Shown: positions 37,357-50,244 of the stretch, piece by piece
How positions within the stretch are numbered: the first letter of the stretch is position 1
Layout: each line of letters begins with the position of its first letter
Notes under the pieces: generated by a model
The model's database searches: none
What the model was told of the DNA's origin: nothing
The model's input: the letters and a program-made list of their open reading frames with translations, nothing else
Origin: Liolophura sinensis
Lineage: Eukaryota > Mollusca > Polyplacophora > Chitonida > Chitonidae
Direction: 5' to 3'
NCBI RefSeq assembly: GCF_032854445.1
Contig: NC_088295.1
Location: 62,043,249 to 62,107,248 of the forward strand
Length of the DNA stretch: 64,000 nt
Program-made: the position numbers and the translations under genes

Positions 37357-37944
37357 TGGGAGGTGAGTGGGGAGGGGGTAATACATTATTTAAATAACGA
37401 ATGTCAACCAAGCGCCTAATTCTTTACTTGTATCATGGAAAACAAATGTGGTCCTATAATTTCCGACACGTCTATATTCAGCTGTCTATAAAATCAGTCA
37501 TACTCGCTTCCAAAGTTGCCTTTAGTTCTTGGCATGTAATAGCCCAAGCTCTACATCTTGATATGTTGGACGTCCATATTATTACAAGGAAAATGCAGTT
37601 AGAATATTTTTTCTAATTCATAATGTTAATCTCCATAAGCTTTGTTTCGACTTATTGCCCCGGGTGACGTAATAATTATTCAAAAGCAAGTTGCATGCTG
37701 GACAATGGGCGTGGAGGGTAATTTGTTTTACAATGGCTGCACCAACAAGCGCTTAGAACAAGTTCAACGCAATAGTATATTGTCTCTGCGTATAGACTAT
37801 ATAGTTTTAATTGCCTAACACCCATCTCTAAGACCTTACTGACGTGATCATCATATACTACAAGAAAAAAAAATAAAGAAAAATTATTGAAAATAATGTA
37901 TTTTAGGACGTAAATTTCTCGAAAGTGTGTGAAAGTGTAAGTGT

Positions 37945-38030
37945 AGCTGGATTTGAACACATAGCGATCGCATTGGTGAGAGGCTACTTGGGCATTGCGC
38001 CGCGCTGGCGTACTAACCACCTCAACAACG
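37945..38030 (-). mobile_element. SINE tRNA-like head fragment (copy 3)
   Basis: Counterpart of the copy 1 fragment at 23466-23532. Confidence 0.65.
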
Positions 38031-38374
38031 AAAAGCACGGAGAATCGGTTTGAAGTAAGAGGTCCATTTGTGATTCGCTTATGGGCGATGGGTGACGCAA
38101 GGTATTGTTGAAACAGTCTTTATTTCGTTGGTCTGGAAATGCGAGGTTCGGTAGTCAACAACAAGTCTCTGCATGTGTAAGTTATGTGAATATTAATGAA
38201 GACACACCTACCAATGAAACTTTGTTCTAGTTTGCCAAATTAAATGTTCCGTACGGAGCATTCATTGACTATAACACGGTTTAAGTCACTTTTCTCTCAT
38301 ACCAGAAATCCACGTGTCTTCCGACAGAGCGTATAAAATCGATATAGGCCTATTCGACTGTTCTGTGATCTGCT

Positions 38375-38790
38375 GAGATTTACTGTGAATACCAAAACAC
38401 ATAAATCAGCCACCGACACAGCTGTGATAACTCTACTGTGATAACGAATCAGTTCGAATATACAAAGATAGGAATCAGTGACCACCTGGTGAGATACGGA
38501 TTCGCCGTGAATACAAGGCCACATGCATCAGCCACCGACACAGCTGTGATAACTCTACTGTGATAACGAATCAGTTCGAATATACAAAGATAGAAATCAG
38601 TGACCATCTGGTGAGATACGGATTCGCTGTGAATACAAGGCCACATGCATCAGCCACCGACACAGCTGTGATAACTCTACTGTGATAACGAATCAGTTCG
38701 AATAAACAAAGATAGGAATCAGTGACCACTTGGTGAGATAAGGATTGGCTGTGAATACAAGATCACGTGAATCAGCCACTGACACGAGAT
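38375..38790. repeat. 122-bp tandem array, copy 3 (about 3 units)
   Basis: Same unit as copy 1; the array sits about 570 bp from the end of gene C. Confidence 0.92.
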
Positions 38791-39232
38791 GTGATATCTC
38801 TGATGTGACAAGCAATCACTCTGAATATAAAAACAGACAAATCAAGCACCAGTTGATGTTAGGATATTCCTACTTCCGGGTTCACTATGAATATAAAACC
38901 CGTCTACGTCCTCTTGTTCAAAAGTACCAGGCATATTCAGACAACAAAACAACACAAAGCCATGATCATATGAGTAACGGTGTATTTCGTAAACAAAATG
39001 AAAAAACTGGTCGCAAAAGAGCGATTGTAAATAAATATAGCACCTCACCTTTGAATCACAGGGACTATATTAATACCAATAGTTATTTTCTACATTCTTG
39101 CATATCTCTTACGGTATATTTTAGCGAATGTAAGGGACAATATATTCTTACCATCAGATCACAAACATTGTATATTATGTAAAAAAAAAAAATTCCAAAC
39201 TGAGACATAGTTAATTTGTAGTATTTCTAGTA

Positions 39233-39305
39233 TGAAAATGGGCAATGGGTGACCATCAAATAACAATTCACGAACGTCACAAGATGACCACATTGGAGGA
39301 AATGA
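39233..39305 (-). pseudogene. Vestigial second RING half, 3' of gene C stop (copy 3)
   Basis: About 73 bp that repeat the central part of the gene C RING exon, offset by about 165 bp, lying just after the gene C stop codon in transcript direction. The equivalent frame still reads QCGHLVT and YLMVTHCPF, but one zinc-ligand Cys has become Phe and the final Cys is lost. It is an old partial tandem duplication of the exon. Confidence 0.75.
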
Positions 39306-39355
39306 TCACCCTTGCATGAATGAAAACATTCATAGCTAAGTGTGCTAAACATTAA

Positions 39356-42300
39356 TCAATTAAATATGGCTCTCACGTAAGTCATGATCTTGGTCCGGCA
39401 AAATGGGCAATGGGTGACCATCAAATAACAATCCATGCACGTCACAAGATGACCACATGGGAGGAAAACCATGGTCACTTCTTTGTTGAGGCAAATCTTA
39501 CATTTTAAGCTTTCTTTCATGTCACGATTTTCTTGGGAGATTCTCTCCGCCATCTCGTCACCTGTAATATAGAAGAGTAGGCAGCAGGTGTAAGGAGAAA
39601 TGACGTAAGTAGCACCCAAATGAGTGTGGCTTGTGTAACCCTGCTTCCCTGATGTTTAACGTGAGAAGAAGTTTTATCAAGGTGAATGACGTCGTCTCTA
39701 CATTTTGAGGCAAAGGCCACCCAATTCTTTACCACCATCAAAATAATAAAAAATAAACTATCATGACTTCGTAGATCATTTGATTGGAAAAATACCACTA
39801 CCACGAACTTTCAGTGTATTTATTTATTTATTTGATTGGTGTTTTACGCCGCACTCAAGAATATTTCACTTATACGACGGCGGTCAGCATTAGGGTGGGT
39901 GGAAACCGGGCACAGCCCGGCTGAAACCCACGGCCATCCGCAGGTTGCTGGCAAATCTTCCAACGAACTTTCAAAGCTGAGATTGGTACAGTGGACCGAC
40001 TGATGACAGGCAATGGGATTGCTGCAATGGACCATCTGACGACAGCCAATGGGATTGCTACTGTGGGCCATCTGGCGACAGCCAATGGGATTGGTGCAGT
40101 GGACCATCTGACAACAGCCAATCAGATTGGTGCAGTGACCATCTGACGAGAGCCACTGGCATTGCTGCAGTGACCACAAATACAAAATCTCAACCCCACC
40201 AAATCCAAGTGGGTGTCATTTTTTGCATTTCACTTGGACCAATTTGATGTCCCCACAATGTATTTTTTTACTTATTTGATTGCTGTTTTACGCCATGCTC
40301 AAGAATATTTCACTTATACGACGGCAGGAAGGAGGCACATCACATGTACTCTAAGGATTTCTTCGTTGTCATATGACTGAAAAATGGTTAAGTACGACGT
40401 TAAACCCCAAGCACTCACTCACTCACATATACAACGGCGGGCGGCATTATGGTGATGTCCCCACATGTTGTATCCCAAATTCTATCTAAATCCTAAGATG
40501 CGAAGTATCCGCCAGAAGATGAGCAGCGCGTTCATGGACAAAGCTTCATAGAGATTTCTTATTCAGCCATGTTTCTCAAGAAACAAGATAAGAGCCATGT
40601 GGCGCTCTATCTTGGAGATTAGTTGGCCATGTTCACAGCTTAGCTTCCAGATTAAACCACTCTAACTCGTTACATCCACTAACCTGGAAATAGGTTCCTG
40701 TCGCCTGCGCAGTCCCCAAAGTGTCAAAGTTGTACATGTTGCAAACTTGTTATTCGTGATTTTGAAGTAATCCCTTATTATATAATATAATAAGGCGATG
40801 GATAACGTCACAACTAACACAAACATAACCGACGCACCCACTTGGACGGCGTCCGCTTTTTTTAATCATTTGAAACTCCGTTAAAAAGTAGGAAACAGCA
40901 GCTCTTCCCAAAATTGAGATCGTTTTCTTTTTCCACATTAGCTGCTTATAGCTCTTTCTGCACACGATTAAATAAGTTATATGTAAAGACTTCCTCTTTT
41001 AATAGCACAATCTTCTTGGCTTCGATCTAATTTGTATGTTTTTCCGGACGCCGCTGAGTTGGGCCGACTCTTACTGAAAATGGCGGTAGACAAAGTTTGG
41101 TTTGCTGTCAATGCGCCATTTTCATTTGTGTTCATTGTGACGTTATCGTGTTCATTATTCACGAATAACTCAGGGATCACGAATGTGAAGTTAGAATTAC
41201 TGAAGGATTAGGACAAATATGTTTGTATAGCGTGCAATGTTTACATGTTGTGATAGGACAATTGAGAAAATAGAGTTCAGGGTTAGTAAATGTAAGAGTA
41301 CAAATCTGTATTTCTGAAAGCTAAGCTGTGGGCTAATTATTATCAGGCATTGCTTAACTCCAACTAATGTTAATGAAAAAGGCAAGGTGAGACTTGTAAG
41401 CTACTAAGTCAACTTATGTAGCTATGGAAGATGAGAAATCAATAAAAAAGCACATCTAAACATACCAATGGGAAGATGAGGTTCCGTACCTCGAACCGAT
41501 TTCTCTTCGAAATCTCCTTCGTCTGAAGTCGCGCCATTTTCCTCGGCATCTTTAAGCTCAAGGCAGACACTGACTAAAAGCTTCAACGTCAACAGGGACT
41601 CATCCCATCCTACAACATCATATGGTGGAAATAAAATATACCATTCTCGTTATAGCGCGCGCGCCGCTTTATACGTTCGCTTTACATCACTGCCACCACT
41701 TGAGCTTTGGAGCCTGCGGGGCACACGTAGGATTATTTAGGCTTAACCTCATCACTATGTAATCAGAATTCATCAATAAAATTGTTTCAGATGCCGGTTG
41801 GAATAATGTTGTACATACTTTAGCAGAAGAGAATGCATATGTATCAAGTATTAATAGAAATAAACGTTGAGACTATGCTTTTGTTATTTCTGAGATTGCT
41901 TACTGCCTTATCACCCTGACACCATTAACCTTGGTGTCGTTCAAGATTTCTGTAAAAAAATTGTCTAGTGGTCGCAGTGATGTAAAGCGAATGTAAAGAG
42001 AGGAGCATGCGATGTAAGGGGAATGTAAATGCACAGGGTAACTCGTGATTGCAATTGGTTTTACCTTGTCTGACACTGACGAGACAAAGATAGTCACGTG
42101 TTACAAGATCATATGAGCACAACAACAACAAAATTCTAAACTAGATCTGATCGAAGTTTATAGCATCAGTAGATCGAATTATTGCTCGTTTTAAATCAAT
42201 CAGTTAGTAGGTCATCGTGTCATTATAGAAGGTATTCATTATAATTGCCTATGGATTAAGACTAAATTCATTTCTAAATAAGCAAACCTGTCACTCTCTA

Positions 42301-44922
42301 TAGGAATACATATCAGTGAAAAGGAGGAAATGGATACGCGTTGGGGAAACAATCTACCAACCATTTTCACTAAGGAGTTTTAAGACAGCGTCATGAATCA
42401 GAGAACGAGGAAATCCGAAATCCATCACACAAAGCTTCCGCATAACCCTCTGCACCATCTGTTCATAGCCTGTATAAATATTAACATTGTCACCTTGAGT
42501 TCACACCACCATGGAGTGGATGTCAAAAACTGAAAGCATACTGATTGTCCACAATGTCTTACAGCTAGATAAACTATCATGTGTATGGAGTTACTTTAGA
42601 AAACGAAGTTTAAAAGTCAACACAACCAAAGTTTTGAGTAAGGGTGCGGGACATCTATGGGTAGACGGATAATTCTTCGAGGATTTTCTATATTCAAGTG
42701 AACTCACCGAGAACTTGTGCTGGCTCACTTGAATCAGACACATCTACTTGTGCATCAGCCATCTGACAGAACATGTACGTGAACAAAGTTAATAGAGAAA
42801 TAATGCAGTGCTTTATTTTAAGAGATCGGTGTTATATACAAGTAGATACATATATAATATGTTTTTCGTAATTATTTAGATCATTTCCTTTCCCCCAAAA
42901 GGCAGTCAGGTTGACAGACAGCCATGTTGACGGTCAGCAAAGCCTATTAATTCCTACACGACAAATACTCATTTTATTAAGATATGTAAAACGTAATTAT
43001 GACTTACGAAGTTTTCTCGTTCGTAGGCCCTGTTAACATTGGCCACAAAAGCCTCTCCTTTTAAGCCTATGATGTATTGGCATTCTGGAAAAAACCTGGC
43101 GTGTTGCACAATAGGATCGTCACCTGGCAACCAATTCCTTAACCCCCCACCACAGCTAAAACAGCGGGTGCAGTCATCCACACCTGTGCATAAAAGAGAA
43201 GCAAAGAGAAACAGCGTAACAATTGCCCTTCGGTTTTCAAAGACAACGTGTCGAAATAGCATCGAAAGAAGTGCACGCAGTTGTGATCTCGGATCTATTT
43301 ACTTTAAATCCGTTAACATCAATGTGCATGTAAAATACTTTTCTGCTCTATACATTGTTTTAAGTGCACTCTCTCCAAAAGTCAAATTTAGTTGTCGCTC
43401 TGACTTATTCCTAACTAAACCTGATCCCAGCTCGTCCCATGACACCGCTTTGCCTTGAGAGGTCAAGCTTTCATAATTATATATAGTCCGAGTACACTGA
43501 CTAATGGTTGAGGAATATTTCGATACCTCACATTCATGGGTGCTAACCTATAGTCAGAGACCAGCAATGTTAACGCTGGGGAGCACGTAGCGGACAGAAT
43601 ATCAACTCCACTTACATCTGGCTGGTCAAATCCACGTCACCGCATCTTCCATTCCGGTCATAGCGCCACACAACATGTTTAATCATAATCCAATAAAGTA
43701 TCGTTTCAGACAATAAAGCCGGAAAACCACAGACCTTGGGCAAGTTACTGATAAACTTTCTTACATGTGACGTACAGATATGTCAGATATACTGGTGGAA
43801 GACAGGTAGTTTTGAAGACCGCGCAAACGACAACACTAATGGAGTCGACGTTTGGAATCTCAGCAAAAATCTGGCCATTTATGTTTAATTGTACTTCAAA
43901 ACTAGTTACCTTCACAGGCTAACAAACTGGAGATACAGTGTAAATGGATAATGTGAACTTTATAGTTTACTTTACCTGTATACTTCAATGATGTCAAGCG
44001 AAAAGCTCGATATAGCTTCTAGTGTGAATTATTTTTACCTGCTTGGTACTTAAAGCTCCTGGAGCTTCGAGATACATTTGTGCCATCCTCAGCAAGTACC
44101 ACATTTCGGACAACAAATATATATATACTTTATACACAAAAAAGAAGAAGTTTATTTCAGCTAAAAAAGCCCCAAATAGAAACAGAAAAAAACAATGAAA
44201 AGGTGGAAACACTCAAAAAATCAACCTGCTAATTTAACAGAAAATCTGTTGTCTGAGTGATTCCAGTTCTCCCTATGGTCAACAGGTTTGCCAACCTCTT
44301 AACATATGTCGAAATATAGATTTCTTACGTAAATGAAACTTTGATTTTCCTCGGAGGGTACCCTTCTGCTCTTTACAAGTATTAAATATGCAACCATAAA
44401 AATCGGTTTTTGATTGTTTCTTTTACCACTGACTCATGACATAACATATCTATCCTTCGAAGTGAAAGGATAACTATCCTTCGAAACTCGTGGCTTATTT
44501 TCTACATACCTCTCCGGCCGTACGTGGAAAGGTATTGCAGCAACCTGCGGGTGGTCGTGGGCTTCCGGTTTCCTCCCACCATAATGCTGGCCGCCGTCGT
44601 ATAAGTGAACTATTCTTGAGTACGGCGTAAAACACCAATCAAATAAATGAAATAAATATTTTCTACATACGTATAGTCTGCAGTAATGCAACCTGTGTGA
44701 TCATGCAACTGAAAACAACTGAAGGACAAAAAGTCTTACCAGCGTAGAACAGTCCAGCGTGTGCTAACTCTTCAGGTCTTTGTCCACTGTTACTGGGCCA
44801 GCCGACAAAGGAATTGACTCGGGCGGCTCTGTCTGCGTAGTGGGAGTAGCGAGCCTCGGAACTAGCACTGGAACTTGCCATGCTGGGCTTCAATGATAAC
44901 TTCTTCCGTTTGGTATTACGAT
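39356..44922 (-). CDS. IAP gene C: BIR-UBA-RING inhibitor of apoptosis (multi-exon)
   Basis: Minus-strand paralogue of gene A. Exons in transcript order: 44922-44740, 43183-43008, 42762-42708, 42469-42362, 41609-41490 and 39561-39356 (TGA). From the ATG at 44881 this gives about 268 aa; the frame stays open upstream to an acceptor, so a 5' exon is probably missing. BIR zinc ligands are C55, C58, H75 and C82, with Gln in place of the usual Glu before the His. The UBA exon is three codons shorter than in A and B, and its donor reads GTTGGT rather than GTAAGT. I found no equivalent of the linker exon seen in A and B; skipping it keeps the frame because both neighbours use phase 1. The RING C221-C255 is complete. 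The last exon lies at the edge of the triplicated block, so its 3' UTR is inside the repeat. A functional E3 ligase is plausible but less secure than A or B. Confidence 0.85.
39814..39962 (-). mobile_element. SINE family 1, 5'-truncated, last intron of gene C
   Basis: Minus-strand tail, 3' end and centre, flanked by an exact 11-bp target duplication ACGAACTTTCA (39803-39813 and 39963-39973). Confidence 0.9.
39981..40175. repeat. 36-bp minisatellite in last intron of gene C
   Basis: About five units with a GGACCATCTGACGACAGCCA core and varying last bases. It lies immediately beside the SINE. The open frames across it are repeat artefacts. Confidence 0.88.
40261..40455 (-). mobile_element. SINE family 1 fragment interrupted by a family 2 SINE
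   Basis: 40261-40324 and 40429-40455 are two parts of one minus-strand family 1 copy. Between them is a plus-oriented family 2 3' end with its (CACT)n tail (40325-40428). ATACGACGGC and ATACAACGGC on either side look like its target duplication. Confidence 0.8.
41900..42130 (-). repeat. Dispersed repeat, intron 4 of gene C
   Basis: The reverse complement shares several blocks (CGCTTTACAT, CCACTAG, ACAGAAATCTTGA, GATGAGGCAG-like) with 62870-63000. A shorter related piece is near 41655-41705. The family is not identified. Confidence 0.5.
44510..44656 (+). mobile_element. SINE family 1, 5'-truncated, beside exon 1 of gene C
   Basis: Located in intron 1 of gene C on the opposite strand to the gene. 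It is flanked by an exact 14-bp duplication, TATTTTCTACATAC (44496-44509 and 44657-44670), about 70 bp from the exon 1 donor. Confidence 0.92.
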
Positions 44923-45837
44923 CTGCAAAAGAAATTTTGCAGGTGAATATAAGTCTGTCCTGAATATATCATATGTTTGTTATGTTGGAAATAGAGACGG
45001 ATGGACGGATGGAGTTAATATTAAAATTATTAATAAGAAACGCCATACGTTTCTTTCTTGCTTGCTATCAAACCTGACCAACTGCCAAAGTGTGAACATA
45101 TCAGATATATGGATCCCAACTTCCAATTATTCAGGCAGCGACGTTTCGGTTGATGACACTAAAACCGTTAGGTATAATGATCAATTAATGACAGCATTGA
45201 TCATTATGCTCGATAATAGTATTAGTATCTATATCGCAACATCTCTCATTGAATAAATAAAAGTTGTGATTTACAACTGTTATGTTATCCAGTCCAGATT
45301 CTAAATGCCACTGACAGATTTCAAAAGTTAGTTTACACGGAAGGCATAGTTTAAGGCAGCTAGTAAGAATACTCCTAAACTCAGAACAATTTCCACTTAG
45401 CTTTCACTCCATTTAATACTAAAAGATACATACTTTAGTCCAACGTGTGCTGCTGATGGTTCTTTTCTCCAAATTTTATGCAGAGTTAAGTGCAAGCCTG
45501 ACACACCTTCACAATGTCATCGGTTATTTTATCACACAATCCATTGAATTCTTTGTAATTCGCGTCCCTATCAAGTCCCGGTTTACTGTTATCTAGGCCA
45601 TCCAATGAAATCTCTTCACAAATATAGCTTCAGTCACATGACTATAATGGCCATGATTCTAAATCGATGTTGTCTGAGACCTAAAGAGAGACAGTGTGAC
45701 TGGATATAAGAGCGCCTTCGCTCTGACATTGCATTGGTCAAAACGAATTATCCACCAAAGATGTCAGAGTCAGTCCCGAAGGTATGAAGGGATGATGTCT
45801 TGTATACAATGTACAATGACAGGCATATACGAACATA

Positions 45838-45935
45838 TTTATTTATTTATTTATTTATTCTATTGTTGGTTTACGCCGTACACAAGAATATTTTGCTTAT
45901 GCGACGGCAACCAGCATTATGATGGGAGGACACCT
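45838..45935 (-). mobile_element. SINE family 1, 3' fragment
   Basis: (TTTA)n tail followed by GTTTACGCCGTACACAAGAA and GCGACGGCAACCAGCATTAT. Confidence 0.75.
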
Positions 45936-47941
45936 ATGGGAGATGGGAGATCTATACATGGATAGATCTCCAGAGGACTAAACGCCTACAATCCGTCAAA
46001 ACCTATTAATCCTTACTATCCTTGCACATGCCGATTACCCCTATACCTGTTTCATTTCTAGAATTAGTGCCCCCACTCCTTGTTTTCTATAGCTGATGAG
46101 TCAGAAGGAAAACCAAGTTGTAACAGCGGAAAATACCCACACTCATGCACATATGTCCTGGTCCATTTACCCAGAACCACGAAGTTCTTTTAATGGTGGT
46201 GATGTGTTGTCAGACCCGTATGTAGGGATGTCATGATGTCACATGCCTCAAGTGCTTATGCGTCAAAAAAAACCCAGACAACGGCCTACATTCATTATCG
46301 CTTACGCACAATACACCGTTACACATATAGGCCTCCGCTTCTATTAAAAAGTGGATCAGCACAGGGGAAAACCAATGGAAATCCCCTATGTTGGCAGGCT
46401 ATCCCAGTTGGCAAACGTTATCAGGTGGCGTGTCAATAAAACGCTTCTCCCACGGCGCATGGCCTTACTGACTCAACCTTCAAGCTGTTCACAACCTTTT
46501 ATTCTGTCTTTTATTTGTCCCTGACTTGACATTACAGCAGTTATCTGACACGACTGGTGCAGGTGCTCTTAAAACAAGTGCTGCGTTGGCGATGTGAGAA
46601 CATTAGTGTATTCTAGTGTTCCGTGTATATCACGGTACAGGCCCCCTATGTCGTTATTTGTTTTTATTTAATTCGCCATACACACTCAACAATGGTATAA
46701 AAGTTATCAGTTTGTAATCTCTCCACACACATCGACGTTTTTCTGCATAAAGCCCGAATGTCGGCCCTGTACAAGAATAAAAACAGCTTGAACCCATTCT
46801 AAAATACAAATGTACCTACTGCCTCCGTTGAGATTACGTATCTCGGTACCGTACGTAGGATCACGTAGAAAGGTGCGTAATCTCGAATGACGCTGAAGCC
46901 TATATAAAATATGAATGTAGGGTACCGTGCCCGCTATATTCAGCTGTTTGCATATTTACCTTGCCATAGCAGCTCTCCAGCTGTCTATTGAACCAGCAGA
47001 GACTGGGTGATAAGAAATCGACCGACTGTGGTGTGGTTTTCACTGTCTAACCTTATGTAGGGACATAGGTCCAACGCACTGAGCACATATGTATACAAAC
47101 CATCGTTATTAAGGGCAATTGTCGCTAATGAAACGGAACTGCAGGAAAACATTCGATCCTAAAGTATTAATACCTAGGTCATGTATTTAGATATTAGGAC
47201 CTACCTCCAACTTAAATGCTCCAACTGTTGGCCTACACAATCATCCATGCAGCTTGATTGGTACATACTTGTACGTAGTCGATCTGCATTGCCTATTACA
47301 CAAGGAATTAATGCCGACAGAGCGAGTGACCCCTGTCACACTTCTGTGTTTATAGACATAGGCAAGAAACTTGAAGAAACAAATAATCGATAAAATGTGG
47401 GCCTGTGTGTAGATATACATAATGGACTTGGTTTTCCCCTCGTCAAGTTGGGTTTTTCCCTTAGACCGTAAAGGCCTGAAAGCTGCAGCGGAACTACAAA
47501 CATCCGGGCATGATGAAAAACAATTTGAAGACCTCGCCATATACATTTTCCATGTTTTAAGTCGATTAAATCGACCTGCACACATGCATGTTCGTGTTAA
47601 TGCATAGTTGACTGCAATTCGATCCAGCACAAACACGTGGATCGTAACTGACATATATTGTGAAGCAGGCCTTACCGCATTGCGTAAACGCGAACGTGGA
47701 AATCCCCTAATGAATATCCATATATATATAAGGCGCTAAGACAGCTATATATACCATGAATATATCGTCAGAAACATCGTTGCGCAGATATAGCCGTTCC
47801 CGGTGACAGCCACTCTTCTGGGATATTTGGACACTGGAGCAAGACGGCGCGGGCAGGTTAGGTAAGAAATCAAGATTTCTCAATGGTCCAGTCCGCAGAT
47901 GAAGGCGAGGTTAACTGCATGTGTATGAAAATTGTGTTGAT

Positions 47942-48143
47942 TCTTTTTTTTTTTTTGATTGTTGTTTTACGCCGTACTCAAGAATATTTCACTTATACGA
48001 CGGCGGCCAGCATTATGGTGGGTGGAAACCGGGCAGATCCCGGGGGAAACCCACGACCATCCGCAGGTTGCTGTCGGACCTTCCCGCGTACGGCCGGAGA
48101 GGAAGCCAGCATAGGCTGGTCTTGAACTCACAGCGACCGCATT
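47942..48143 (-). mobile_element. SINE family 1, young copy with 15-bp target duplication
   Basis: Minus-strand poly-A tail (a T run), 3' end, centre and part of the head. It is flanked by the exact duplication GAAAATTGTGTTGAT (47927-47941 and 48144-48158). Confidence 0.93.
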
Positions 48144-48264
48144 GAAAATTGTGTTGATAAAAGTTGGACTATCAAAGCTGGATGAATTAAACACGGCTAT
48201 ATTGTCACACCGCAACTGCTCCAACCGATTTTTTATATCCAATATTGCAGAGGAGGTGGTGTAG

Positions 48265-48325
48265 GATAGGGTAGAGTAGCGAGGGGAGGGGAGGGGAGGA
48301 GAGGGGAGGGGAGGGGAGGAGAGGA
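48265..48325. repeat. Purine-rich GAGGGGA repeat
   Basis: Strand-asymmetric run of AGGGGAGG-type units. The proline/serine-rich frame on the other strand comes from it. Confidence 0.85.
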
Positions 48326-50244
48326 GATGGGGTGACGGATTGTGTGTTTGTGAGGTGGGAGAAGTATGCATACCGGCTGAACACAGATAAAACTAAGCAC
48401 AGACGTTTACTCCTTGAGAAAAGGTTTAGATGGAAATCAGAAAATGAAATTAAACTTGAAAAGTCTGTTATAATGGCACTCAAGTGTGGGATTAAACATA
48501 GATCAGCTTAATTAAAATGAAACTTTACTTTCATTTTTGGTAGATTGATAAAATTTGTTTTGCACATGTACTTCTGTAGATAGTTTGGTATGGCGGTATG
48601 ATATATTATATAGGGGTTGGCTACACCATCTCAGCAGATGTGATTGTGATCAAGTATCATGCGCTATCCACAAATATATGCGTGGTCTATAGAGTAACTA
48701 GCGATTCTGCGAAAATGTGCTTGACATAATTTAATCCGCAAAATGAAACTCAGACATTTTGCCGATTAGACCACTATACGTTAAGTACATGTAACGATGC
48801 GGAATTCATTTTGTCAGAAATGCACCAAGTGTTTCTGGGAAGAACGAATGGTATTACCGTATGGTAAAATTTAAAAATATTCAAATATTTAAATTCACAG
48901 CTATAGGGAAGTGCATCAACGCTTATCTATATATTCCGCGTAGATGAAATGCTATTCAGTGCCCATATAGCCAATCAATGTGTTACACGATGTCTCGTGT
49001 GGTGACGTCATCATCATGGACCAATCAGTGGCTATGTGTTTGTTGGCTGGGGTTTCCACTCATTCAGTATGCCCCCTCACCCACCCACCCCCGGTTTAAA
49101 GTGGCCGACTTTTTTATCCAGCTTTTATTTCCTTTTCGTCTAGTTCGTGACATATGTGTCTCTTGCACGAATACAATCCCCTACAATACATAAATAAATA
49201 AATAAATAAATAAATAAACGAAATAAAAATGAAAACGAATGGTTTTATTGTAACTTCAGCGGTCCACTACATACAATGATTATGCCTCTGTTGCTTGTCC
49301 GTATATTCTTAAAAGCAGTGCTACATTTACCACATGCATGTACAGTTCGAGGAGTGACAAGAACACTTATAACTGTTACATACAACACATATGCAAGTGT
49401 TGCACAGCACATTTGCAAAATGCAATAATTCCATAAACCGTTTAAGTGTTGCAAACATTTTAGTTTTAAGAGTGTATTTTCGCTTTGTGAGAACACAGTT
49501 GATGTTTTCAGCTGGTCTTCAATGCATGGCACCCTAAGCATTGATATTTATAAACGATGCTTGGTGGCTTGCGTGTATTGAAGCGAACGTTTGCTTTTGT
49601 ACTTTAGAATCAGCCAGTTATACGGGCGGGGCCGTGTGATTTGAATTTGAAAACTGGGAATTCTAGCCTCAACGTTCCCATGTATACAGTACTATCAATG
49701 AAAAATAAGATAGCCATTTAGGGTAAGGTATAATGTATAAAACCAGTATTTACGATGCTTTATATTGAGTACCAGGTACGTACAATTTTGTTCCATTTTT
49801 TTGTATGGTTTAATTCTACATCTAGGACTACTTTTACTTAAGATAGCCAGTCAGTTTTTTCATAAAATATTTAGCTTTTTCACAATTTAGGAGAGTACGT
49901 ATTTCCGAGAAAGTAATTTTTTCACAAGCGCTGTTTCCTTTTCATTTTGTACAGTTTACATTTTAACGTTCTTCGTTATAGGAAAATATTTTGTTCTATA
50001 CGAAAATATTTCCGTTGAAAATATTTCCCGGTGGGTGTATGTTTCAAACGAAGAGAAAATTATGTATAGGAAAAATATAATTTCCTCTCTAAGATACATG
50101 TAAAATATCCTGTATAAGATAATGGCTGCGTTTGTGATAAATATTTCCTGACATTTACAGCTGAATAATAAAATGCTTTATTAACCAGTACATGCAGAAA
50201 GCAAACACGAACTCCAAATGAAATTGCGTGGCACTAATAAGCCT

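Larger units (their letters stand above)
30884..39545. repeat. Segmental tandem triplication, copy 3 (most complete)
   Basis: Third and most complete direct repeat. It contains every block seen in the other two: the 28-bp array with its SINE, the 345-bp segment, the SINE head, the 122-bp array, the vestigial RING and the true last exon of gene C. It is lengthened by a 1.8-kb piggyBac derivative at 35385-37187. The GT run is about 10 units. Small private differences include an 8-bp duplication near 32925 and 13 bp present near 33262. Because it runs into the intact gene C, it probably retains the ancestral arrangement; that direction is inferred. Confidence 0.9.
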
